The translations under genes were made by a program, and so were the position numbers. This document shows positions 1 to 5,995 of a stretch of 6,963 bases of DNA, one piece after another. Location of the stretch: the NCBI GenBank assembly GCA_947176485.1, contig CAMWQS010000080.1:1-6963 (forward strand), in the 5' to 3' direction. This stretch comes from an uncultured Clostridia bacterium. Lineage in GTDB: Bacteria; Bacillota; Clostridia; Christensenellales; Borkfalkiaceae. Within the stretch, counting starts at the first letter, position 1, and the number at the start of each line of letters is the position of its first letter. The notes below the pieces were generated by a model that worked only from the letters and a program-made list of their open reading frames with translations, did not search any database and was not told where the DNA came from.

Positions 1-413
1 CCGTACTTCGTCTTTTTGATTTTTTCAACCCGTTCACCTGTGAAAAAATCTATTGAAGAATCTTTTAACGCGTTTATAAATTCGTCAACGAGTGCGGAAG
101 CTTGTCTGCCCGCGGGATAGACCCTACCCTTCTCATCGGCCGAAAAAAGGCAGCTGAAAAGCTTTGCCCCTTCGTACGGGTCGACGCAAGCAATTTTTTC
201 AACCAAAGCGGTATTGCCGCCGTGGAAATGCTCGGCAGTCATTTCAAGGTTTGAAATATTACCTTGACCGTTACCTGTTGCCGCGAGCTTTTTGCCGAGA
301 CGGTCGCCTGCGTCTAAAAGACATATTTTAAAATTTTTACCACTCTTATTCAGTTGCGTAGCGCAGGCAAGCCCCGAGGCACCTCCGCCTATTATGGTTA
401 CGTCGTAATTCAT
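1..413 (-). CDS. HI0933/BaiN-family NAD(P)/FAD-dependent oxidoreductase, 5' part (3' end outside window)
   Basis: The first 137 codons are present with no stop; the rest lies left of position 1. The family usually has about 400 residues, so roughly the N-terminal third is seen. The protein opens MNYDVTIIGGGASGLACATQ, a Rossmann FAD-binding fold with the dinucleotide motif GGGASG at residues 9-14. An acidic residue ends strand 2 (D34), and the family block GDRLGKKLAATGNGQGNISN spans residues 36-55. A later GRVYPAGRQAS segment matches the GRVFP-type motif of HI0933/YhiN proteins. BaiN was named for a role in bile-acid dehydroxylation, but most members have no proven substrate, so no reaction is claimed here. 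The start at 413 is chosen because family members begin a few residues before the GGGASG motif. There is no Shine-Dalgarno sequence; a consensus promoter sits immediately upstream (423-451). The gene is 34 nt downstream of the ferritin-like gene but can be transcribed separately. Confidence 0.9.
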   Translation of the reverse strand, partial: MNYDVTIIGGGASGLACATQLNKSGKNFKICLLDAGDRLGKKLAATGNGQGNISNLEMTAEHFHGGNTALVEKIACVDPYEGAKLFSCLFSADEKGRVYPAGRQASALVDEFINALKDSSIDFFTGERVEKIKKTKY

Positions 414-422
414 TACACGATA

Positions 423-451
423 ATTTTACCAAAAGCTGCGGAGAGTGTCAA
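423..451 (-). promoter_or_regulatory. Sigma-A-type promoter of the FAD oxidoreductase gene, predicted leaderless
   Basis: On the minus strand TTGACA (446-451, a perfect -35) is followed by a 17-nt spacer and TAAAAT (423-428, 5/6 match to TATAAT). TGG directly before the -10 makes an extended TGn -10 element. The -35 overlaps the TGA stop of the upstream ferritin-like gene (448-450). Only 9 nt separate the -10 from the ATG at 413. Transcription usually starts about 5-9 nt after the -10, so it would start at or just before the start codon. This agrees with the missing Shine-Dalgarno sequence. The boxes are seen directly; the start point is inferred. Confidence 0.8.
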
Positions 452-957
452 CATTTAAATTCTGCAAGTAAGCTTTCGAGTTTTTCAAGATGAAGAACTT
501 CGTCAGCCAAAATTCTTGCAATAATAGCCTTAACTGGTTCACTTTTTAGCGAGCGTAACATTTTCTTGTAAGCGGCAATTGCCCGTCGTTCGCCGAGGAT
601 ATCGTCCTCAAGCATATTTTTAAGCGAGCACGAATAAGAAACGTACTTGGTCGAATAGAAGTTGAACGGACAAGCCGGATACTGCGAATAGACGGGAGCG
701 GCACCCAAGGCAAGAATGGTTTCACCCAAAAGGTCAAGATGATGCATTTCCGCAATAGCTATCCCCTTAAGAACGTCGGCAATTTCTCCGTAGCCCTTTT
801 TATTGAAAAAGAACGAATGATAAACGTATTGAAGTATAGCGTTCAATTCCCCATCAAAAGTTGCGTAAGCGGGGGAAATTATTCTCAGGCTGTAAGCGTC
901 GGGGCAGACGTTTTCAGTTGTGGGATACGGTTCATCAACTCTAATCGGTTTAGGCAT
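448..957 (-). CDS. Ferritin-like four-helix di-iron (or di-manganese) protein
   Basis: A 169-residue cytosolic protein with no signal peptide or membrane helix. It has the full ligand pattern of the ferritin/rubrerythrin/Mn-catalase fold: E37 in helix 1 (DGELNAILQYVYH), E70 and H73 in helix 2 (EMHH), E123 in helix 3 (GERRAIAAYKK), and E153 and H156 in helix 4 (DEVLHLEKLE). It resembles the short ferritin-like proteins common in Clostridia and distantly resembles Mn catalase and spore-coat CotJC. It lacks the rubredoxin C-terminal domain of rubrerythrin. Iron storage, peroxidase or catalase-like activity are all possible; the substrate is not decidable here. Cysteines at 18, 96, 110 and the last residue 169 show no clear metal-binding spacing. 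The ATG at 957 is chosen over the in-frame ATG at 1038 because the extra 27 codons would run through the palindrome at 971-1017 and look unlike the family. No Shine-Dalgarno sequence precedes 957. Confidence 0.85.
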   Translation of the reverse strand: MPKPIRVDEPYPTTENVCPDAYSLRIISPAYATFDGELNAILQYVYHSFFFNKKGYGEIADVLKGIAIAEMHHLDLLGETILALGAAPVYSQYPACPFNFYSTKYVSYSCSLKNMLEDDILGERRAIAAYKKMLRSLKSEPVKAIIARILADEVLHLEKLESLLAEFKC

Positions 958-967
958 AATACAAACT

Positions 968-996
968 ATGATAATTGCCCTAATTTGGTGCCGAAA
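968..996 (-). promoter_or_regulatory. Possible weak promoter of the ferritin-like gene, overlapping the palindrome
   Basis: TATCAT (968-973 on the minus strand, 5/6 match to TATAAT) ends 10 nt before the ATG at 957, the same distance as in the uvrB promoter. The hexamer 17 nt upstream (991-996, TTTCGG) is a poor -35 and lies in the loop of the inverted repeat. If real, the promoter is weak or needs an activator, and its transcript would be nearly leaderless. The alternative is read-through from uvrA. This call rests mainly on the spacing shared with the two better promoters. Confidence 0.35.
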
Positions 997-1017
997 CGTC
1001 CAAATTAGGGCAATTAT
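971..1017. repeat. 18-bp perfect inverted repeat with 11-nt loop, upstream of the ferritin-like gene
   Basis: The left arm 971-988 (ATAATTGCCCTAATTTGG) and right arm 1000-1017 are exact reverse complements, separated by 11 nt (989-999). A further 6-bp complementary pair flanks them, ACTATG at 965-970 and CATAGT at 1024-1029, with a 6-nt bulge on one side only. The repeat lies between the uvrA stop (1069) and the ferritin-like ATG (957), ending 13 nt before that ATG. In RNA it would form a long, moderately AT-rich hairpin. It lacks a clear U-run after it in either direction, so it is not a standard intrinsic terminator. It could be an operator, an mRNA-stabilising hairpin or a small dispersed palindromic element; the sequence alone does not decide. 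Confidence 0.9.
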
Positions 1018-1068
1018 GTGTCGCATAGTACTTTGCAAAACTTTAAAATTGTATGAAAAGTGGCATTT

Positions 1069-3888
1069 TTAAACGTTTAAGACCTTTTTAAGGAACTGCC
1101 CCGTATAGCTGCCTTTTACCGCCGCAACTTGTTCGGGAGTGCCCGTAGCAACAATATTGCCGCCCTTGTCGCCCCCCTCGGGGCCTAAGTCGATAATATA
1201 ATCGGCGGACTTTATTACGTCTAAATTATGCTCAATAACCAGCACGGTGTTACCGCCGCTTCTGAGTCTTGTGATAATGTTTACAAGCTTTTCTACGTCG
1301 TACGAGTGCAAGCCCGTGGTAGGCTCGTCAAGGATATAGAATGTTTTACCCGTACTCCTTTTTGACAGCTCGGTTGCAAGCTTCACGCGTTGCGCCTCAC
1401 CGCCAGAAAGCGTGGTTGCGCTTTGCCCGAGTTTGATATAACCAAGCCCCACGTCGCACAGCGTTGACAGTTTATTGTAAATGGACGTTACGGGCTTAAA
1501 GAACTCCGCGCCCTCCTCTACCGTCATTTCAAGGACGTCGGATATGCTTTTACCCTTGTACTTCACCTCAAGCGTTTCCCTGTTGTAGCGTTTACCACCG
1601 CAAACCTCACAAGGCACGAAGATATCTGGTAAGAAGTGCATTTCTATCTGTATCATACCGTCGCCTTGACAGTGTTCGCATCTGCCGCCCGCAACGTTGA
1701 AGGAAAACCTTCCGCTTTTATACCCTTTCTCTTTTGCGTCGGGAGTTGCGGCAAAAAGGTCGCGTATCATAGTAAACACGCCCGTATAGGTTGCTGGATT
1801 ACTTCTCGGTGTTCTGCCTATCGGCTGTTGGTCTATCGCAATTATTTTATCGAAGTTTTCCAGCCCTTCAAATTCATCTGCGTTGCCCGTAAGCTGGCGC
1901 GCTCCGTTCAGCTTGTTTGCAAGATAGGGATAAATTATTTCGTTTACAAGGCTGGATTTGCCGCTGCCCGATACACCCGTAACCGCCGTAATAAGCCCGA
2001 CGGGAATATCTACGGAAATATTTTTTAAATTATTCTGCTTACAGCCTTTAACCTTCAACCATCTATCCCCTATCGGTTGACGGACGGCGGGCACCTCTAT
2101 TTTTCTTCTGCCCGCAAGGAAGTCTCCCGTTATCGAGCGGGGCTCGTTCATAATTTGGTCAATGGTGCCGCTTGCAACCACCTCTCCGCCGTGAACGCCG
2201 GCGTAAGGTCCTATATCTACGATATAGTCGGCGGCGCGCATTGTATCCTCGTCGTGTTCGACTACTATCAGCGTATTGCCGATGTCGCGCAAACCCAAAA
2301 GCGATTTTAAAAGCTTTTCGTTGTCGCGCTGATGCAAGCCTATGCTCGGCTCGTCAAGAATATACAAGACGCCCGTTAACGCGCTTCCTATCTGGGTTGC
2401 AAGGCGGATACGCTGGCTTTCACCGCCCGAAAGAGTCGCCGCACTGCGTGAAAGAGTTAAATATCCAAGACCGACGTTTCTGAGAAAGCTCAACCTACTG
2501 TCGATTTCCTTAATTATGCTGTCGGCTATCATATGCTCGGTCTGCGTGAAGAATGAGAAATCCGTGAAAGATTTCAGGTCGTCTACCGCCATATCGCATA
2601 CTTCTGCAATGTTTTTGCCGCCAACCGTAACGGCAAGCGCTTCTTTTTTAAGCCTTTTGCCGTGACATACGGGACAGTCAGAAGTTCTCATATAGCGCTC
2701 AATATCCCATTTAACGCCCTCTGAAGACGTTTGGTTGTATCTGCGCTGCAAGTTGGTTACGAAGCCCTCCCACGACTTCTCGTAGCTGCCGAAGAAATGA
2801 TAAGCGTTATACTGCATTTCAATTCTTTCGCCGCCGTTGCCGTACATAAGCATATCATAAATATTTTTAGGTAGCTCGGATACGGGCACGTCAAGTGAAA
2901 AGCCGTACACTTTTGCAAGCGAGGAAAGATACATTTGGGTTATGGTAGAGCTGTCTAAATTCCAACCGCTTATTTTAATTGCACCTTCCCTTAAAGTTTT
3001 GGACTTATCGGGGCATATAAGGTCGGGGTCTACTATCTGTTTAAAACCAAGACCGGAGCATTCGGGACACGCACCCCACGGAGTATTGAACGAAAAAAGT
3101 CTTGGTTCGATTTCTTCAATAGATATGCCGCAGTCGGGACAAGCGTACTTGGAAGAATACAGTTCTTCATTCCCGTCGCAGTCAATAACAACGAGCCCGT
3201 CGGCAAGATTTAAGGCGTTTTCCAAGCTGTCGGATAATCGTTTTAAAATACTTTCCTTTATAACGAGCCTATCCACGACGACTGAAATATTGTGGCGGAT
3301 ATTCTTTTCAAGGTGAATTTCTTCCTGTAAATCGTAGATTATTCCATCGATTTTTACGCGCCCATAACCGCTTTTCTTGTACGAAGCAAGCTCCTTTACG
3401 AACTCGCCCTTTTTGCCGCGCACGACGGGGGCTTCAACCATTATTTTGCTGCCCTCGGGCATAAGCATAACTTTATCCGCGATCTCGTCCACGGTCTGAC
3501 GGCGAATTTCTCTACCGCACTTAGGGCAATGTGGAATACCGACACGCGCAAACAAAAGACGGAAATAGTCGTAAATTTCCGTTACCGTGCCCACCGTTGA
3601 ACGCGGGTTGTGCGAAGTTGTTTTCTGGTCAATGGAAATTGCGGGTGAAAGCCCGTCTATAAGCTCTACGTCGGGCTTTTCCATCTGCCCGAGGAATTGG
3701 CGGGCATACGACGAAAGGCTTTCAATATACCGCCTTTGCCCCTCGGCAAAAATTGTATCGAACGCCAAAGTTGATTTACCGCTGCCCGAAAGCCCCGTAA
3801 ACACCGTAAGCGTATTGCGGGGAATGTGCACGTCTATATTTTTAAGGTTGTTTTCTTTTGCGCCTTTAACGAATATTTCTTCTTTCAT
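1069..3888 (-). CDS. uvrA: UvrABC excinuclease subunit A (UvrA)
   Basis: UvrA is the dimeric ATPase that recognises bulky or distorting DNA lesions in nucleotide excision repair and loads UvrB. The 939 residues match the usual length (E. coli has 940), and both ABC modules are intact. Module 1 has Walker A GLSGSGKST (32-40), signature LSGGE (487-491) and Walker B ILDEPS (510-515). Module 2 has Walker A GVSGSGKSS (638-646), signature LSGGEAQR (827-834) and Walker B ILDEPT (852-857). Zinc sites are visible: C250/C253 with C274/C277, and the C-terminal C737/C740 with C760/C763. Two more CxxC pairs lie at 121/124 and 405/408. The ATG overlaps the uvrB stop as ATGA, so translation is probably coupled to uvrB. 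Only an A-rich AAAAAGAA precedes the start, not a Shine-Dalgarno sequence. No damaged or missing motif was seen. Confidence 0.98.
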   Translation of the reverse strand: MKEEIFVKGAKENNLKNIDVHIPRNTLTVFTGLSGSGKSTLAFDTIFAEGQRRYIESLSSYARQFLGQMEKPDVELIDGLSPAISIDQKTTSHNPRSTVGTVTEIYDYFRLLFARVGIPHCPKCGREIRRQTVDEIADKVMLMPEGSKIMVEAPVVRGKKGEFVKELASYKKSGYGRVKIDGIIYDLQEEIHLEKNIRHNISVVVDRLVIKESILKRLSDSLENALNLADGLVVIDCDGNEELYSSKYACPDCGISIEEIEPRLFSFNTPWGACPECSGLGFKQIVDPDLICPDKSKTLREGAIKISGWNLDSSTITQMYLSSLAKVYGFSLDVPVSELPKNIYDMLMYGNGGERIEMQYNAYHFFGSYEKSWEGFVTNLQRRYNQTSSEGVKWDIERYMRTSDCPVCHGKRLKKEALAVTVGGKNIAEVCDMAVDDLKSFTDFSFFTQTEHMIADSIIKEIDSRLSFLRNVGLGYLTLSRSAATLSGGESQRIRLATQIGSALTGVLYILDEPSIGLHQRDNEKLLKSLLGLRDIGNTLIVVEHDEDTMRAADYIVDIGPYAGVHGGEVVASGTIDQIMNEPRSITGDFLAGRRKIEVPAVRQPIGDRWLKVKGCKQNNLKNISVDIPVGLITAVTGVSGSGKSSLVNEIIYPYLANKLNGARQLTGNADEFEGLENFDKIIAIDQQPIGRTPRSNPATYTGVFTMIRDLFAATPDAKEKGYKSGRFSFNVAGGRCEHCQGDGMIQIEMHFLPDIFVPCEVCGGKRYNRETLEVKYKGKSISDVLEMTVEEGAEFFKPVTSIYNKLSTLCDVGLGYIKLGQSATTLSGGEAQRVKLATELSKRSTGKTFYILDEPTTGLHSYDVEKLVNIITRLRSGGNTVLVIEHNLDVIKSADYIIDLGPEGGDKGGNIVATGTPEQVAAVKGSYTGQFLKKVLNV

Positions 3889-5852
3889 TTCTTTTTGATT
3901 TTCAATAATTTTTTCTTTAATTCCGATATCGTATCACGAATTTCTATTGCTTTTTCAAAGTCAAGCTGAGCGGACGCGACCTTCATTAACGCCTTTAGCT
4001 TTTCTATCTCTTGTGGGATTTCGGAAGGCTTTATGTCGTCTGCAACAGTCTTTTTGCCCGTAATTCCTATAGAATTTTTAACTTCTTTTATGATGGTTTT
4101 GGGCACTATACCGTTCGCTTCGTTATATTCCTTCTGAATTTTACGGCGGCGGTTGGTTTCATCTATGGCGCTACGCATACTGCCCGTTACGGTGTCAGCG
4201 TACATTATAACCCGACCTTCGGCGTTTCTTGCAGCCCTACCGATGGTCTGAACCAACGAGGTTTCACTTCGCAAAAAGCCTTCTTTATCGGCGTCGAGAA
4301 TAGCAACGAGCTTTACTTCGGGTAAATCCAAGCCTTCCCTTAAAAGGTTTATGCCGCAAAGGATATCGAATTCTCCGCTCCTTAACCCGTTAACGATATC
4401 AATACGCTCTAACGCGTCAATGTCGCTGTGCATATAGCGGACTTTAAGCCCGTGTTCTTTTAAATAGTCCGTGAGACTTTCCGCCATTTTTTTAGTCATG
4501 GTGGTAACGAGCACCCTGCCGCCACCCGCGATAACGCCCTTTGCCTCGCCGAGCAAATCGTCAATTTGGGTCTTGGTGGGACGAATTTGAACTTCGGGGT
4601 CAAGCAGTCCCGTAGGGCGGATAATCTGTTCAACCACGTTACCCGCTTGCTCCAATTCATACGGGGCGGGCGTTGCCGAAACGCATATAAGCTGCGGCAC
4701 GCGCTCGTCAAATTCTTCAAAGGTCAGCGGGCGGTTATCGTACGCCGATTTAAGGCGGAAACCGTAGCCAACAAGGTTTTCTTTGCGCGAACGGTCGCCG
4801 TGATACATGGCGCGTATTTGCGGTATCGTCATATGACTTTCGTCGATAAATACGAGAAATTTACCCGCGGGAAAATAGTCTAAAAGCGTAAACGACGGCT
4901 CGCCGGGCGAACGCCCGTCGAAGTAGCGGCTGTAATTTTCAACCCCGCTGCAATAGCCGATTTCACGCATCATTTCCAAGTCGTAAGTAGTGCGCTGTTC
5001 AAGTCGTTGCGCCTCTAAAAGCTTGCCCTCGTCGCGGAAGGCTTTTACCTCGTCGTACATATCTCGCTCTATCATAGATAGAGCGGACTGCATTTTATCG
5101 CCCCCGACCGCATACTGACTTGCGGGAAAAATAAGGATATGTTTTAACTCGGAAATAATATTTCCGGTAAGGGCGTCCTCTTCGCAAATACGGTCGATTT
5201 CGTCGCCGAAAAACTCTACGCGGATAGCAATTTCAGAATTGCTTGCGGGGAAGATTTCAACCGTATCGCCGCGAACGCGGAATGACGAACGCTGAAAATC
5301 AATATCCCGTCTTGCATACTGAATTTCTACGAGGCGACGGATGAGCGCATCGCGCTCCATTTCCATTCCGGGACGAAGTGAAATTGCAAGGCGGAAATAT
5401 TCTTCGGGCGCACCCAAGCCGTAAATACAGCTTACCGAGGCAACGACGATAACGTCCTCCCTTTCGCCCAAAGAACTTGTGGCGGAGTTGCGGAGCTTGT
5501 CTATTTCGTCGTTCAAGCTCATATCCTTCTCTATATAGGTATCGGTTGAGGGGATATAGCTTTCTGGCTGGTAATAGTCGTAATAGCTGACGAAATATTC
5601 AACACGGTTGTGAGGAAAAAATTCCTTAAACTCGTTGCAAAGCTGTGCGGCAAGCGTCTTGTTATGGGCGATAACGAGGGTCGGGCGGTTGACGTTTTTA
5701 ATGACGTTAGCCATAGTAAACGTTTTTCCGCTACCCGTAACGCCGACGAGAACTTGAGTTCTTATACCGTCAATGACCCCCTCGGTCAGGCTTTCAATTG
5801 CTTGCGGTTGGTCACCGGTCGGATTAAATTTTGAATGTAATTCAAACTTCAT
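3885..5852 (-). CDS. uvrB: UvrABC excinuclease subunit B (UvrB)
   Basis: UvrB is the damage-verifying helicase-like subunit of nucleotide excision repair: UvrA loads it onto the lesion, then it recruits UvrC for incision. The 655 residues are near the family norm (about 660-675). The start MKFELHSKFNPTGDQPQAI matches the conserved UvrB N-terminus and fixes the ATG at 5852. Walker A is GVTGSGKT (37-44). The beta-hairpin that clamps the DNA strand is rich in tyrosine (YYDYYQPESYIP, 90-101). Motif II is DESH (337-340) and motif VI is QTIGRAARN (535-543). A C-terminal UVR motif, which contacts UvrA and UvrC, covers about 615-650, followed by a lysine-rich tail (KKKLLKIKKK). It is first in the uvrB-uvrA operon, with its own promoter at 5863-5891 and no Shine-Dalgarno sequence. 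The stop overlaps the uvrA ATG by 4 nt. Confidence 0.98.
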   Translation of the reverse strand: MKFELHSKFNPTGDQPQAIESLTEGVIDGIRTQVLVGVTGSGKTFTMANVIKNVNRPTLVIAHNKTLAAQLCNEFKEFFPHNRVEYFVSYYDYYQPESYIPSTDTYIEKDMSLNDEIDKLRNSATSSLGEREDVIVVASVSCIYGLGAPEEYFRLAISLRPGMEMERDALIRRLVEIQYARRDIDFQRSSFRVRGDTVEIFPASNSEIAIRVEFFGDEIDRICEEDALTGNIISELKHILIFPASQYAVGGDKMQSALSMIERDMYDEVKAFRDEGKLLEAQRLEQRTTYDLEMMREIGYCSGVENYSRYFDGRSPGEPSFTLLDYFPAGKFLVFIDESHMTIPQIRAMYHGDRSRKENLVGYGFRLKSAYDNRPLTFEEFDERVPQLICVSATPAPYELEQAGNVVEQIIRPTGLLDPEVQIRPTKTQIDDLLGEAKGVIAGGGRVLVTTMTKKMAESLTDYLKEHGLKVRYMHSDIDALERIDIVNGLRSGEFDILCGINLLREGLDLPEVKLVAILDADKEGFLRSETSLVQTIGRAARNAEGRVIMYADTVTGSMRSAIDETNRRRKIQKEYNEANGIVPKTIIKEVKNSIGITGKKTVADDIKPSEIPQEIEKLKALMKVASAQLDFEKAIEIRDTISELKKKLLKIKKK

Positions 5853-5862
5853 ACCATTTGAA

Positions 5863-5891
5863 ATTATAACCTAAATTTAAATTATTTACAA
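5863..5891 (-). promoter_or_regulatory. Sigma-A-type promoter of uvrBA, predicted leaderless
   Basis: On the minus strand TTGTAA (5886-5891, 4/6 match to TTGACA) is followed by exactly 17 nt and a perfect TATAAT (5863-5868). Only 10 nt lie between the -10 and the uvrB ATG at 5852, so the transcript should begin about 1-5 nt before the start codon. No ribosome-binding sequence fits in that space. Upstream A/T tracts, including the 14-bp palindrome TTTTTTGCAAAAAA at 5907-5920, could act as an UP element or bent DNA. The boxes are seen directly; the start point is inferred. Confidence 0.8.
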
Positions 5892-5920
5892 GTATTTGCG
5901 CGCTGTTTTTTTGCAAAAAA

Positions 5921-5934
5921 CAAACTTTTGTTTA
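5921..5934. promoter_or_regulatory. Weak LexA-like (Bacillota SOS box) candidate upstream of uvrBA
   Basis: The minus strand reads TAAAC-AAAA-GTTTG, against the Bacillota LexA consensus CGAAC-N4-GTTCG. The AAC and GTT cores and their spacing are kept, but the outer bases of one half diverge. uvrBA is a known SOS operon in Bacillus, which makes the position reasonable. However, the site is 29 nt upstream of the -35 box rather than over the promoter, and such a match can arise by chance in AT-rich DNA. Confidence 0.2.
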
Positions 5935-5942
5935 TTGAGCGT

Positions 5943-5985
5943 AATAAAAATAAAACAAGCCCCGCGCCGTATCGGCGCGGGGCTT
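5943..5985 (-). terminator. Intrinsic terminator of pnp
   Basis: A perfect 13-bp GC-rich stem (5957-5969 pairing with 5973-5985) closes a 3-nt loop. In the minus direction it is followed by a U-rich run (5943-5955, TTTTATTTTTATT). It begins 10 nt after the pnp stop at 5996. It separates pnp from the uvrBA operon, consistent with the independent uvrB promoter found downstream of it. Confidence 0.93.
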
Positions 5986-5995
5986 TTAATATCGA

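Noticed and set aside
739..1008. 89-codon plus-strand frame over the ferritin-like gene start
   Set aside because: It is antisense to helices 1-2 of the ferritin-like protein and ends in the palindrome, with no promoter or recognisable motif.
965..1029. Palindrome as a standard intrinsic terminator for uvrA
   Set aside because: The stem is long and AT-rich and is followed only by AGTTTGTATT, not a U-run; compare the clear terminator at 5943-5985.
958..1038. N-terminal extension of the ferritin-like gene by 27 codons to the ATG at 1038
   Set aside because: The extension is translated straight through the 18-bp palindrome, gives an isoleucine-rich peptide unlike family N-termini, and the MPKPIRV start at 957 fits the family length.
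1069..1080. 12-bp palindrome TTAAACGTTTAA at the uvrA stop
   Set aside because: Most of it encodes the uvrA C-terminus and stop; it is short and AT-rich enough to be chance.
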